Assembly: GCF_022024015.1 (NCBI RefSeq)
Contig: NZ_CP091786.1
Span: forward strand, 3,410,001 to 3,474,000
DNA length: 64,000 bases
Reading direction: 5' to 3'
Source of the DNA: Prevotella sp. E9-3
GTDB lineage: Bacteria > Bacteroidota > Bacteroidia > Bacteroidales > Bacteroidaceae
This document shows positions 25,310 through 35,704 of the stretch, in pieces. Every line of letters begins with the position of its first letter. Within the stretch, counting starts at the first letter, position 1. A program made the translations under genes and the position numbers. Below the pieces are notes generated by a model. The model made no database searches, had not been told where the DNA came from, and worked only from the letters and a program-made list of their open reading frames with translations.

Positions 25310-27697
25310 ATGAAGAAATCAGTTATTGCTGTGGCAATCATCTTGTTCAATGCTATTGGCATGATGGCCCAGGAAAAACATGGTGCAAACAATATCAGTG
25401 ATTCCAACCAGAAAGTAAGTGCACGCAATATCGGCTTAGGTTTCATCAATATTGCCGACTCGTTGAAGGGCGTACAGTTTTCGCCCATTTCCAATATCTC
25501 AGAACATGCCTCTGGCCTCCAGTTGTCAGTTTTCAGCAATGTATCCTACGACGGCATGAACGGTTGCCAGCTTTCTGTGCTGAACAATATTACCCTTGGC
25601 GAGGCCAACGGACTACAACTAACGGGTTTCACCAATCAGAATGTGGGCATCCTGAAAGGCATACAGATAGCCTTCCGCAATGCTACCGATACGCTGAGAG
25701 GCGTGCAGATAGGTATGTTCAACATCACCGCCCACGACTATCAGAAAGGTGTACAGATAGGTCTTATCAACTACTCTCACGACACTCAGTCGAAACGCTA
25801 CGGACTCGTCAACATCAATCCCAACACCAAGATTTCCGTCATGGCCTTTGGCGGTACCAACTCCAAGGCCAACATCGCCCTTCGTTTCCGCAACCGCTCT
25901 ACCTATAATATTATAGGTGCAGGTACCCACTATATGGGTCTGAACAACAAATTCTCTGGCGCCCTATTCTATCGCATCGGTCAGTATTTCCATCTCACCC
26001 CGAAACTTTCAGTAAGCGGCGATGTGGGCTTCTTCCATATCGAAACCTTCAAAGAGCATTCCACCGAAGCTCCCGAGCGTCTTTTCTCTCTTGAGGCCCG
26101 TCTGAACCTCGACTATCAGTTCAACAAGAAATGGGGAATCTTCGGCACCATTGGCTATGGCAACACACGCTACTACAGTCACAACGAGAGTTTCCGTAGC
26201 CGCATGATTGGCGAAATGGGCCTCACCTATAGCTATGCTGGCTATAACAATCAGCGAAATCGCACACTCAAACTTCATTCCGACGAGGATATGGCCGATG
26301 GCAGCGACACTCGCTTCGCACTGCCCGACAAGCCCAACATAGCACGTACCGCAGCCATGATTACGGCACTGAATGTGTTTGTAAACCGCTATGATGACTG
26401 GGTGCTTGACGAAGAATTTCCACGCATCACCTTCAAAAGCGTAGGCCACAACTTTGAGCATGCCTTTGTATGGGACAACGACAATTTCAACACCAACCTG
26501 TTTGCCCACCCCTATCATGGCAATCTCTATTTCAACTCTGCCCGTGCCAATGGTCTTAACTTCTGGCAGTCGTACCCCTGCGCCCTGGGCGGTTCGCTCA
26601 TGTGGGAGTTCTTTGGCGAGATTACTCCTCCTGCCATCAACGACCTGATAGCCACCTCTATTGGCGGTACCTGTATCGGTGAAATAACGTTCCGCATCAG
26701 CGACCTTTTCTATGATGACCGCGAAATCGGTTTCAGCCGCTTCCTTCGTGAGTTTGGCGGAACACTTGTATCACCCATGAAAGGACTGAAGCGTATCCTC
26801 ACTGGTGAGGCCTGGCAGCAGAAAAGCCGCAACTACCTGCACCACGACTATAGCCGCATCCCCGTGAACTACAGTATTTCTCTCGGTTCGCGCTATTTGG
26901 CCGACGACCAGGCCCTGTTCCGTGGCGAGCACAACCCCTATCTGGAACTGTCCATGGAATATGGTGATGCTTACGACAACGAAGAGAACAAGCCCTACGA
27001 CTATTTCCATTCCAGCGTCACAATGGGATTCTCCAGCAATCAGCCCTTCATTAACCGTCTGAACCTGTTGGGCCGCATCTGGGGCACTCCCATCAGCGAT
27101 ACCGATAAGTTTGAAGCCGACTTCGGTCTGTTCCAGCATTTCAACTTCTACAATTCCGAAGCCGTAAAGGATGGTACCGACCTTATCCCCTACCGCATCA
27201 GCGAGGCAGCCTCTGTCGGCCCGGGTCTCATCTATCGTTTCCCGCAGTTGGAAGAACGCAGTATGGAACTTGAACAGCGTATTTTCCTCAGTGGAATTCT
27301 GCTCGGTGGTTCACTGAGCGACTATCTGTTTATCCAGGAGCGCGACTACAACATGGGCAGCGGATTCTCGGCTAAAGTGCAGACATGCATGGACATCAAG
27401 AAGATTGGCTATATGAATATCGACGCCAACTATTTCCACATTTTCACATGGAAAGGCTACGACCGTGCAGAATGGATAGGCAAGGAAGGTTTCGACCTCG
27501 ACTACACCAATGCACAGGGCGATCCCGGCAACACCCGTATGATAGCCTTCAATGCCAACTTCGGTATCTACCTGAGCCGTCACCTGTCACTCAACATGCG
27601 TGGCAGCTATTTCATGCGCCATGCCCATTACCGCGACTTCGAGAATGTTGATGCCAAGACCTTTGAACTGCGCGCAGGTCTCACCTATAAGTTGTAA
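25310..27697 (+). CDS. DUF3943 membrane protein with N-terminal surface repeats
   Basis: Function unknown. A signal peptide ends near MMAQ (residue 21). Residues 30-165 carry imperfect repeats of about 25 residues (GLQLSVFSNV, GCQLSVLNNI, GLQLTGFTNQ, GVQIGMFNIT, GVQIGLINYS), resembling LA_2272-type surface repeats. The middle and C-terminal parts match DUF3943, including FAHPYHGNLYFNSARANGLN and LGGSLMWEFFGE near residue 400. The last residues form amphipathic strands ending in LTYKL, suggesting an outer-membrane barrel. The total of 795 residues is longer than DUF3943 alone because of the repeats. It is monocistronic, with its own promoter, and convergent with the HTCS gene 29 bp away. Confidence 0.8.
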   Translation: MKKSVIAVAIILFNAIGMMAQEKHGANNISDSNQKVSARNIGLGFINIADSLKGVQFSPISNISEHASGLQLSVFSNVSYDGMNGCQLSVLNNITLGEANGLQLTGFTNQNVGILKGIQIAFRNATDTLRGVQIGMFNITAHDYQKGVQIGLINYSHDTQSKRYGLVNINPNTKISVMAFGGTNSKANIALRFRNRSTYNIIGAGTHYMGLNNKFSGALFYRIGQYFHLTPKLSVSGDVGFFHIETFKEHSTEAPERLFSLEARLNLDYQFNKKWGIFGTIGYGNTRYYSHNESFRSRMIGEMGLTYSYAGYNNQRNRTLKLHSDEDMADGSDTRFALPDKPNIARTAAMITALNVFVNRYDDWVLDEEFPRITFKSVGHNFEHAFVWDNDNFNTNLFAHPYHGNLYFNSARANGLNFWQSYPCALGGSLMWEFFGEITPPAINDLIATSIGGTCIGEITFRISDLFYDDREIGFSRFLREFGGTLVSPMKGLKRILTGEAWQQKSRNYLHHDYSRIPVNYSISLGSRYLADDQALFRGEHNPYLELSMEYGDAYDNEENKPYDYFHSSVTMGFSSNQPFINRLNLLGRIWGTPISDTDKFEADFGLFQHFNFYNSEAVKDGTDLIPYRISEAASVGPGLIYRFPQLEERSMELEQRIFLSGILLGGSLSDYLFIQERDYNMGSGFSAKVQTCMDIKKIGYMNIDANYFHIFTWKGYDRAEWIGKEGFDLDYTNAQGDPGNTRMIAFNANFGIYLSRHLSLNMRGSYFMRHAHYRDFENVDAKTFELRAGLTYKL

Positions 27698-27726
27698 ACA
27701 TAAAAAAAACAAGTTGACTCCTTGCA

Positions 27727-30700
27727 TTAAGGCATGATGAACGACGGGTTGATGCCCTTGTGCTTCTTGAATGTACGAGAGAAATAGTTAGGATCGGAGA
27801 AACCGGTGGCATAGGCCGTCTCGCTCACATTATATCCCTGACGAAGCATTTTCTCGGCACGGTCGAGTCGCTTGGTGCGAATATAATCGCCCATAGACAT
27901 TCCCACGAGTGTTTTCATCTTGACATGCAACAGCGAACGGCTGATGAGTAGGGCCGAGGTGATATCGGCTACCGAGAAATCGCTGTTGGCAATGTTCTGA
28001 TCTACCAGTTCACTTATCTGACGAATAAAGTTCTTGTCCAGATCGCTGAGCGAGGTGGCTTCAATATCAGCCTCATCAGCAGCATGCTGCACCTCCGACT
28101 GGCGCGTTTTCTGCAACTGGATAATGTTCTTGATCTGCAACTCCAGCACTTCCGGGTCGAAGGGTTTCGACACATAGGCCTCTGCCCCACTCTTATAGCC
28201 AGCCACCACATCGGCCGAGTCGCTCTTGGCCGTGAGCAGGATAACGGGAATATGTGAGGTTTCTACAGCCCCCTTCAACGTCCTACAGAGCGTGATGCCA
28301 TCCATTTCTGGCATCATCACATCGCTCACCACAAGGTTCACTTCCTCTTCGGCAACACTCGCCATCGCTTCCTTACCATTGCGAGCCGTCAGCACCCGAC
28401 AGTCTTTCGAGAAATAGGAACGCAGATATTCCAACAAGTCCTCATTATCCTCTACAATCAGTAGTGTAGAGCGCTGATCTTCTTCGTTATTCTCATTTCC
28501 TTCGCTATGAACACTTTCCACATCACTGTTAGGTGATACCGGTGTCATGGCGGTATAGTCGCTCAGTGGCACTATCACCTTATCGTCGGTAAGCAGACAT
28601 TTGTCATCGAAAGCCTGTGGTGAAACACAGAGTCTGCAGGTGAAGGTAGAGCCACTGCCCGGCGAGCTCTCCACGCCGACATCTCCCTTATGAACATCAG
28701 CCAGGCGTTTCACCAGCGACAGTCCGATGCCCCATCCGCTGTTGTTCACATTATGTCCTCGCTTGGTCTGATAGTAGCGTTCGAAGATATTCTTCTGTTC
28801 CTCCTCGGCAATGCCTATACCTGTATCGCTCACCGAGAACTGCAGATAGGTGAGCCCGTCACTGTCTATGATTCGTCCTTTCACGGTAATCACTCCACCT
28901 TCAGGCGTAAATTTCAAGGCATTGGTGAGCAGATTGTTCAGCATCAGATCCAGATAGTTGGGCGAGAACCACACCTCTTCACCATTATCCTCTGTATCGG
29001 CCATGAGTTGCAGGCCCTTGGCACGAGCTGGCTCGGCAAACGACTTCGCTATTCTTCCTATCAGTTCCAACGGATTGCCCCGTTGGATATAAAATGGAAA
29101 CTGATCTGTTTCCAGTTTGTTGAACGTGACCAGCTCGTTGATGAGCGCCTCCATTTTCTGCGCATTCTTAATCGCCATATTAAGATGCTGCTCGCTCTCG
29201 CCAGTCAGTGCCTGCTCTTGTCGGGACAGACTTCGCAGTGGAGCCACAATGAGCGAGAGGGGGGTCTTCAATTCGTGCGATACAGTAGTAAAGAAGTCCA
29301 GCTTTGCCCTGTCTATTTCCTCCAACTTGGCCTTTTCCATTTTAGCCAGTCTCACCTCATTGCGCGAGCGCATCCTTTCATTGAACACACGCCACACCAC
29401 ATAGGCTATAACAACCATCAGCAGCATATAGACAAGGAATGCCCAAAGGGTGAGATAGAACGGCGGGCGCACAATGATGGTGACCACACGCTCGGGCTGA
29501 CTGTCCCACGCGTCGTTCGAACTGTTGGCCCGCAAATGAAGCCGATAGGTTCCGGGATGCAGATTATAGCCGTTGAACCTGCGCTCACTGCCCACGCTGC
29601 GCCAGTCACTGTCAATACCTTCCAGCCACAACTGATATTCTATCGAACTGTTCTGTCCGGGAGCTATCACGCCATACTGGATAGTAAACGAACGGGCCTG
29701 ATCATAGCTCAAACTGATGGTATCGGTGACATCCAGCGCCTTGGTCAGCGGCGATTCCTCAGTAGAGGCCAGCATCACCTTATTATTAATAACAAGCGAC
29801 GACAGATGCACGGCATAGGTGGCAGTCCTTTCCTTCTCAACGGTCAATTTTTGATGAGTACGATGATTCCTGGTGAGCGACACCAATCCATTTACCGTTC
29901 CGAAAAGCATGGTGCTGTCAGAGCAAAGCAATGCCGACGAGAAGTTGAACTGATTGGTAGGCAGTCCGTCCTGTGTGGTATAGCGACGAACTGTCTGCTT
30001 ATCAAGATCGTACTGATAGAGTCCGCGCCCAGTGGCTATCCACAGGTGATGGTCGGCATCCTCACTGATGCTGCACACAGTGGCATTGCGAAGGGTTGCA
30101 TCGAGCTCAAAGGTTTCTATCGAACGGTAAGGGGCAGTCATAAACTGCAGTCCGCTGTTGTTGGTACCTATCCAGAGCGTACCCTGATGGTCCTGAAAGA
30201 CAGCTGTCACATAGTTCTCACGCAGACCACCGGCCTGTCTGGTCCAATGTTGCACCTGTTCAGTCTCACTGTCCAAACGGAACAGGCCTCCACTGGCACA
30301 TCCTGCCCAAAGGCTTCCATCGGCAGTAGCACAGAGGGTATAGACGAAGGTGGTGTTGAGAGGAGACTGAGAGGAGCGGAGCGACAGGAAACAGTCTGTT
30401 TGAGGGTCGTACCGGCGCAGTCCTTGGGTAGTGGCCACCCAAAGCCGGTGCTGGCGGTCGAAGGCTAGGTCGAAGATAGCATCCGAAGTCAGTCCATTGG
30501 TAAGCAGATAGCGTTGCCACCTGCCCGTTGTCAGATTGTAGCGGAACAGTCCGTAACGGAATGTACCTATCCACATGTCATGACTCACATTGTCGTAACA
30601 CAGGGTATGAACGTTTGTACCCATATCCACCCCCTTAGTGGGCAATGGAGCGAACTGCTGACGGTTGGCCTCATAGACAAACACGCCAGCGTCCTCGGTG

Positions 30701-31776
30701 GCTATCCAGAACACCCCCGGAGTAGTTTCACACATTTGGCGCACCACCTTTCCGTTCAGTTGTCCCTGAGCATAGCCCGGTTCGGCCCATGCAAACAGTT
30801 TGTTGCTGCGCATCAGGATGTCAACACCACCAAAATAGCTGCCTATCCACAGATTGCCATAACAATCGTTGAGAATGGAGTAGATGGCATTGTCGCTGAT
30901 CAGCGTGGGCGCCTGAAACCTATGCCGGATGATGTCGATACCTCCGTCGGGATGTATCACGGTAAGTCCGCGCTCGGTGCCCAGCCAGATGTTATGATCA
31001 TTGTCTTCCGCAATCTCCCTCACTATGCCGTGCGATATCTCATGGGGAGCGAAGATTCTCTTCTGTCCGGTCTTCAAGTCCACACACATCACGCCCTGTC
31101 CGTTGCGTCCCAGCCAGAGATTACCCTTGTGGTCGAACATCATAGGCATAATGCCGTCTATGCCCGTGGTAAAATCCTGATAGAGTGCAGGGTCCAGTCG
31201 GGTCATCTTCGTGAGCGATGCATCGTAGGAATAGACAGACGTGTTGGAAGCCACATAGAGATTATCGTCCTTGTCAACAGCCATCGACACGATAAATCCT
31301 ATCTCCAGCGAAGGATAGCGCACAAAGGAGTCCGCTTTCTCATCATAGACGGTCAGAAAATCGCCTGCGCCCACTATCCGTCCAGAGGCCATTTCCAACA
31401 GGCTCAGCACATGCTCCGTACTGCCGTGATAGGTAGAGAAATCGTCGGTGTCGGGCCTGTACCTGCTGATGCCAGCCTCAGTACACACCCAGATGCGCCC
31501 TTTGCTGTCGCAGCGAATCACCTTTATGAAATTGTTGCTCAACGAGCCGGCCTTTGTTTCGTCGTGGAAATAGCAGTGCATCTCATACCCATCGTAACGA
31601 ACCAGTCCGTTGCGGGTACCTATCCAAATATTGCCATCATGGTCCTGTGCCAGCGCCTCCACCTGCTGATGGGGCAGTCCGTCCTGACTGGTAAGATGGC
31701 GGAAGCGATAGTTTCCCGCTGCCTGTAGTGTGAGCAGGAAACAGATGCATGCTAATATCCCGACTAAACGTTTCAC
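27727..31776 (-). CDS. Hybrid two-component system sensor/regulator (HTCS) of the PUL
   Basis: One-protein sensor and activator spanning the inner membrane. Order: signal peptide (1-20), about 14 Reg_prop beta-propeller repeats (for example DHDGNIWIGTRNGLVRYDG) to about residue 670, a Y_Y_Y domain, a membrane helix near 765-790, a histidine kinase with FTTVSHELKTPLSL (His834), an HATPase with GWGIGLSLVKRLAD, a receiver domain from about 1103 with LIVEDNED and phospho-acceptor Asp1152 (VVSDVMMPEMDG), and an AraC-type helix-turn-helix at 1250-1349 (ETAYATGFSDPNYFSRTFKKH). Its start overlaps the GH43 stop by 4 bp, so it is the last gene of the operon it probably activates. A direct repeat at 42551-42586 is a candidate operator. 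Confidence 0.95.
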   Translation of the reverse strand: MKRLVGILACICFLLTLQAAGNYRFRHLTSQDGLPHQQVEALAQDHDGNIWIGTRNGLVRYDGYEMHCYFHDETKAGSLSNNFIKVIRCDSKGRIWVCTEAGISRYRPDTDDFSTYHGSTEHVLSLLEMASGRIVGAGDFLTVYDEKADSFVRYPSLEIGFIVSMAVDKDDNLYVASNTSVYSYDASLTKMTRLDPALYQDFTTGIDGIMPMMFDHKGNLWLGRNGQGVMCVDLKTGQKRIFAPHEISHGIVREIAEDNDHNIWLGTERGLTVIHPDGGIDIIRHRFQAPTLISDNAIYSILNDCYGNLWIGSYFGGVDILMRSNKLFAWAEPGYAQGQLNGKVVRQMCETTPGVFWIATEDAGVFVYEANRQQFAPLPTKGVDMGTNVHTLCYDNVSHDMWIGTFRYGLFRYNLTTGRWQRYLLTNGLTSDAIFDLAFDRQHRLWVATTQGLRRYDPQTDCFLSLRSSQSPLNTTFVYTLCATADGSLWAGCASGGLFRLDSETEQVQHWTRQAGGLRENYVTAVFQDHQGTLWIGTNNSGLQFMTAPYRSIETFELDATLRNATVCSISEDADHHLWIATGRGLYQYDLDKQTVRRYTTQDGLPTNQFNFSSALLCSDSTMLFGTVNGLVSLTRNHRTHQKLTVEKERTATYAVHLSSLVINNKVMLASTEESPLTKALDVTDTISLSYDQARSFTIQYGVIAPGQNSSIEYQLWLEGIDSDWRSVGSERRFNGYNLHPGTYRLHLRANSSNDAWDSQPERVVTIIVRPPFYLTLWAFLVYMLLMVVIAYVVWRVFNERMRSRNEVRLAKMEKAKLEEIDRAKLDFFTTVSHELKTPLSLIVAPLRSLSRQEQALTGESEQHLNMAIKNAQKMEALINELVTFNKLETDQFPFYIQRGNPLELIGRIAKSFAEPARAKGLQLMADTEDNGEEVWFSPNYLDLMLNNLLTNALKFTPEGGVITVKGRIIDSDGLTYLQFSVSDTGIGIAEEEQKNIFERYYQTKRGHNVNNSGWGIGLSLVKRLADVHKGDVGVESSPGSGSTFTCRLCVSPQAFDDKCLLTDDKVIVPLSDYTAMTPVSPNSDVESVHSEGNENNEEDQRSTLLIVEDNEDLLEYLRSYFSKDCRVLTARNGKEAMASVAEEEVNLVVSDVMMPEMDGITLCRTLKGAVETSHIPVILLTAKSDSADVVAGYKSGAEAYVSKPFDPEVLELQIKNIIQLQKTRQSEVQHAADEADIEATSLSDLDKNFIRQISELVDQNIANSDFSVADITSALLISRSLLHVKMKTLVGMSMGDYIRTKRLDRAEKMLRQGYNVSETAYATGFSDPNYFSRTFKKHKGINPSFIMP

Positions 31777-32873
31777 CTGAAAATATACTTTTTACCGTTA
31801 GCAACTAATAGTTCGGAAAACAGCGGCATACGGGTGTCGGTCATACGCCCTGCCAAATCATAATAGCGGGCAGTAGCATTGAGGTCATCGCTGGTCTGAG
31901 CGCCCCCCATATCGCTGATACCTGCAGCCCGACCGGGTGTGGTGGGACGAATCATTGAGCCTTCCACCATTTGCAGGCGATTGCCCACAAACTCCATCGA
32001 GGCTATATACATGCGGCGCGGTGCCACTGTTGTTTCTGAATCGTGGGCATGGAACACAATGCGCAACTGGCCTTCCTTGTCGGTGAAGAACGAGTGATGG
32101 CCGGTGCCCACAAGATTCTCTACCCTACGTACAATCGGGTTGTTGGCATACTTCTGCCAAACAGGTGTTGCCCCGCCAACGGTCGATAGCGAACGGCTCA
32201 TGGCATAGCCCACGGCATAGTCCTGACTGCGATAGTCATTGCCCGAATAGGTGAGGTAGTAGATATTGTTGTGCTTCAGAATGAAGGGTCCCTCGTTGAC
32301 ACGTCCCAAGAGGTTTTCCCACGTCTGAGTCACATTGATACACTTTCTGAGCGTTCCCTCTACAGGGGTTATCATGTCGTCGGCCAACTGGCACATCCAG
32401 ATGCAATTACCATCGGTAAAGCGCACAAAGAAGCAGTAAGCCGTACCGTCTTCGTCGAAGAATACCGAGCTGTCTATACATTTCTCATCGCCAATCAGCG
32501 ACTCCATCATCGGACCGCCCTGCTGCTTGAAGGGTCCTTTGGGCGAAGTGGCCGTAGCCACATACAGGTGCTCGTTGGCCGAGAAGTACATATAGTACTG
32601 TCCATTCTTAAAATAAACCTCCGGCGCCCAGAACCACTGCTGTTCGGTTGTGTTCTCTTTGCTTAGTGCCAGTTCATTCTGCTTGCGCCATCCGCGCAAA
32701 TCGGTCGATGTCCACACCTCTATACCATTGGCATCGTGGGTGCCGTAGGCATAGTAGGTATCTCCATCCAGCAGTATATAGGGGTCGGCCAGGGGAACTA
32801 TACTCTTGTCCTGCGCCTTCACACCTGAGAAAGCCAGCAGGCATAACATACCAAAAAGGAAGAATCGTTTCAT
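31773..32873 (-). CDS. Glycoside hydrolase family 43, arabinosidase/xylosidase type
   Basis: Secreted five-bladed propeller hydrolase. Signal peptide to about residue 20. The three catalytic acids are visible: Asp30 in PLADPYILLDGDTYY (base), Asp134 in CIDSSVFFDEDG (pKa modulator) and Glu194 in RVNEGPFILKHN (acid). WAPEVYFKNGQYYMYFSA is also typical of the family. The last 40 residues (ARYYDLAGRM, ending NGKKYIFR) resemble a T9SS sorting tail. Arabinan or arabinoxylan side chains are the likely substrate class, but the subfamily cannot be told by eye. It overlaps its neighbours by 4 bp on each side. Confidence 0.88.
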   Translation of the reverse strand: MKRFFLFGMLCLLAFSGVKAQDKSIVPLADPYILLDGDTYYAYGTHDANGIEVWTSTDLRGWRKQNELALSKENTTEQQWFWAPEVYFKNGQYYMYFSANEHLYVATATSPKGPFKQQGGPMMESLIGDEKCIDSSVFFDEDGTAYCFFVRFTDGNCIWMCQLADDMITPVEGTLRKCINVTQTWENLLGRVNEGPFILKHNNIYYLTYSGNDYRSQDYAVGYAMSRSLSTVGGATPVWQKYANNPIVRRVENLVGTGHHSFFTDKEGQLRIVFHAHDSETTVAPRRMYIASMEFVGNRLQMVEGSMIRPTTPGRAAGISDMGGAQTSDDLNATARYYDLAGRMTDTRMPLFSELLVANGKKYIFR

Positions 32874-34693
32874 TTTACAAAATATTTTTTTCCATTATTA
32901 ATTACTATCTTTGAAAAAGGACTTGCCGTCTGACGGCCGCCCACAGTGTAGGTCCTGTCAGTAAGCAAAGGACTTGCCGACGGTATCGACACCTCATGTA
33001 TGTCTTCTACATCTTCGGGCAGCGCACCCAGTTGCAGGGGCATCCAGGTATAAGGCTTCATTTGCTTGGCATCGGGAATGGTCTCAGTATATACTTTTCC
33101 CGAACGGTTGTCGGCACATTCCAGAGCAAAAGCCAACCGGTGGTTTACTGGTGTTTCGTCCAGTCCCAGGGCACTCCAGGGTATGGCTATCTCTACCATA
33201 TAATAGGAAGAGGAGTTCGATGCTGCTGTGCGCAAGGGCATCAGCGACTTGTCGGCCGTTTTCCAACTGCTGTCTTTCCCCATCTGCATGCGGAAGAAAG
33301 TGCCGTCGGGGCGTATCATCAGTTTGTAACAACCCTGTTGTGGAGCGCTTTCTGCCTTCTCTCCGGCATCTATCAGCAGTGTCAGACAGTCGGCATTGGC
33401 CCCCGTGGTCACCAAGGTACGGTCGCTCACCCGTGCCACGAAGTAGAGCGAGTCAAGGTCGTAAGCCATATCGGCTGCCACACGGGTACCCGTCTGCGTG
33501 CCCAGCAGAATCTGTGTGGCAGTGCGCGTCTTATAGCCCTCGTTGGGCGAAATCTTTCCGTCAACAGCAGGTTTTCCATAGGGTGCCAGCAACTGTCTGA
33601 CGGGATAGCCCTTGATCATCTCAATATTACCGGCTATGCCGCTCACGGCCACCACCACGCCCGTATCTATCACAGCCAGCGAGTTCCACAGTCCTTCCTC
33701 GTTTTCGCCTATATTGAACGGCACCGACACGGCTTTGAAGTCGCGTGCCTGCTCGTTGCCCACAGCCACACGCATCTGTATCTTTCCATTGTGGTCGTAG
33801 GGCGACTGGTGACTCATCACCGTTTCGCCCCAAGGCAGCACTCTCAGATAGGGAGCGCCACCCGTAGCTAGTGGGCAGTAGTTCAGGTTCAGTGTCTTTT
33901 CACGATTGACATCGTTGGCATTTACCCAGTAGTTGTTCCAGTTGTTCTCCAGCGTTGTGCGCACCGTGGTGGGGAAGAAATCGCCATAGCCCCAGCCGTT
34001 ATCCTCGATGATGACCACTATCTCCTGCTGGTCCTTCAGCAATACGGGCACCGGCATGCCATCGCGGAAACCTGCACGGTAACAGATTTTCTGTGGTGCC
34101 GACCACGACAGTCCACCATCGAACGAACGGCAGAGAGATATCTGCTGGTCGTTGTTCATGGTGTAGGGTCCTTCATCGGCAAAGTACAGTTGCAGTTCGC
34201 CCGAAGGCAGTTCCAGCATCGAAGGCTCCCAACATCCGTCAGCAAAGGTGTACGAGGCATCGTTCACAAATATCTCGTCGCTCCACGTCTTACCGTTGTC
34301 GGTAGAGCGTTTGCAGCGAATACCAAACTTCCGTTCCTCTGAATAGGGAGCCTTGGGCCGAGGGTTGTAGGCCACAATGATGGTACCGTCCGAAAGTTGA
34401 ATCAGGTCGGGCACGGCCTCGTTGATGCCGCTGGGATTGTCGACAATCCTTGTGGCTGAGCTCCATGTGGTGCCCTTGTTCTGACTGAAGGCAATCTTGA
34501 TGCCCCCACCCTCGCAAACAGCCATCAGTCGGCCGTCCTGTAATTCTATGATACGGGCATAGCCGCCACCAGTGAACACCGTGGTACGGGTGGCCGTGTC
34601 CCAGAAAATGCGCGAACCGCTATAGGTCTCAACAGCACTGCTTGTCTGCCAGCCTAACGCTAAGAATAAGAAACTGATCAGTGTTCTAATCAT
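32870..34693 (-). CDS. Sialidase-fold exo-glycosidase with CBM9/DOMON-like domain
   Basis: Signal peptide to about residue 20, then a six-bladed sialidase-type propeller to about residue 370 with Asp-box-like motifs (SQNKGTTWSS, STDNGKTWSD, SFDGGLSWSA). RIIELQDGRLMAVCEGGG and GINEAVPDLIQLSDG resemble GH93 exo-arabinanases, which would fit the neighbouring GH43, though a GH33-like sialidase cannot be excluded. Residues 375-560 look like a family 9 carbohydrate-binding or DOMON module (KPAVDGKISPNEGY, then YMVEIAIPWSALGL). The tail (TYTVGGRQ, ending NGKKYFVK) resembles a T9SS sorting signal. The GH43 start overlaps this gene's stop by 4 bp. Confidence 0.7.
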   Translation of the reverse strand: MIRTLISFLFLALGWQTSSAVETYSGSRIFWDTATRTTVFTGGGYARIIELQDGRLMAVCEGGGIKIAFSQNKGTTWSSATRIVDNPSGINEAVPDLIQLSDGTIIVAYNPRPKAPYSEERKFGIRCKRSTDNGKTWSDEIFVNDASYTFADGCWEPSMLELPSGELQLYFADEGPYTMNNDQQISLCRSFDGGLSWSAPQKICYRAGFRDGMPVPVLLKDQQEIVVIIEDNGWGYGDFFPTTVRTTLENNWNNYWVNANDVNREKTLNLNYCPLATGGAPYLRVLPWGETVMSHQSPYDHNGKIQMRVAVGNEQARDFKAVSVPFNIGENEEGLWNSLAVIDTGVVVAVSGIAGNIEMIKGYPVRQLLAPYGKPAVDGKISPNEGYKTRTATQILLGTQTGTRVAADMAYDLDSLYFVARVSDRTLVTTGANADCLTLLIDAGEKAESAPQQGCYKLMIRPDGTFFRMQMGKDSSWKTADKSLMPLRTAASNSSSYYMVEIAIPWSALGLDETPVNHRLAFALECADNRSGKVYTETIPDAKQMKPYTWMPLQLGALPEDVEDIHEVSIPSASPLLTDRTYTVGGRQTASPFSKIVINNGKKYFVK

Positions 34694-34714
34694 AACTATT
34701 ACTTTATATATTAT

Positions 34715-35668
34715 TTATTGTGTAACAAAAGCCACCCTCGTCACCGCCTTCACCTGTGGATTGTCGGCATGAGTGCGCACCAGCGTATATGTAGCCTGCG
34801 GGTCTATGTCGCTGCTAGAGGCAACCTCCTTGCCGTCAGCCAAGAGTTTTACATCGTCTTCCAGCGTAAAGGTCATCGTCCTGCCACTCACGGTATAGCT
34901 GAGCAAATCCTGATAGTAGGCCGAGCGCTGCAGCTGGGCCTCCGTTCCGTCAACGCTGAGCGAGAGGAATTCGGGATAAACCATGCCATAGTACTCATAG
35001 TTGGCAACGGCACCCGAATGGGCCACCACCCTCAGCTGGTGCCTCACTGACAAATCGTAGTAGGCACGTGCATCATAGGGAGCACCATCCACAAACACCC
35101 GTGCCGAGTCGCTGGCCACACTGATGTTCAGTCGCTGGCGCTGGGCGTTCACCGCCATCTCACGATTGTTGTACAACTGTTTCTTGGGCAGTCGCATCAC
35201 CCAGGTATCGGCAGTCTGCTCGGCATAATAAACATTGGGCGTCACCGTGGCACTGATGGCATTAATGGCAGTTGATTGGTCAACCACAGTGACCACAAAA
35301 CTCAGTGTGTCGGTATGTTGCGATGCGCCCATAAAGGTGTCGTAGGTCGTAGCCACACACACCACCTTGAACGTGCCTGGCGTGGCATAGCTATAGGTGA
35401 ACAGCTGTTTGTTGACCACAAAGCCGGTGTTGCTGGAATCGCGCAACTCGTACTGATGGTCTTTGTCGCCGGTATAGACCACCACTTGGTCGGCCACACC
35501 GCCAAAACGTAGCGTCATCGACTCGTTGACTGTCAACTGCCTGTTGTCCACGCTCACTTCCACCTTCGGCTGCCGTGCTTCTTGATTGTCGTCGGCACAT
35601 CCTGCAAGCAGCCATGCAATAGATAAAGAATACAACAGGAATAGACTGTTTTTTATCATTGGTTTCAT
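34715..35668 (-). CDS. PUL surface lipoprotein, SusE-position, unknown ligand
   Basis: Lipoprotein signal ending LLAGC (Cys24), followed by ADDNQEA, an acidic start that suggests surface display. Residues 35-135 look like a PKD or Ig-like domain (YSYATPGTFKVVCVATT). The remainder is a set of strands with repeated hydrophobic pattern and no catalytic motif. By position, directly after susC and susD, it is likely a glycan-binding accessory protein. No specific family is claimed. It lies 21 bp upstream of the sialidase-fold gene. Confidence 0.65.
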   Translation of the reverse strand: MKPMIKNSLFLLYSLSIAWLLAGCADDNQEARQPKVEVSVDNRQLTVNESMTLRFGGVADQVVVYTGDKDHQYELRDSSNTGFVVNKQLFTYSYATPGTFKVVCVATTYDTFMGASQHTDTLSFVVTVVDQSTAINAISATVTPNVYYAEQTADTWVMRLPKKQLYNNREMAVNAQRQRLNISVASDSARVFVDGAPYDARAYYDLSVRHQLRVVAHSGAVANYEYYGMVYPEFLSLSVDGTEAQLQRSAYYQDLLSYTVSGRTMTFTLEDDVKLLADGKEVASSSDIDPQATYTLVRTHADNPQVKAVTRVAFVTQ

Positions 35669-35704
35669 TGTATATAACGTTTCAATTAAAAGGATATTGT
35701 AAAT

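Noticed and set aside
28690-30468. Long plus-strand open frame (592 codons) opposite the HTCS gene
   Set aside because: It lies wholly antisense to a clear HTCS with all domains in order, its translation has no recognisable family or signal, and it follows the codon pattern of the gene beneath it.
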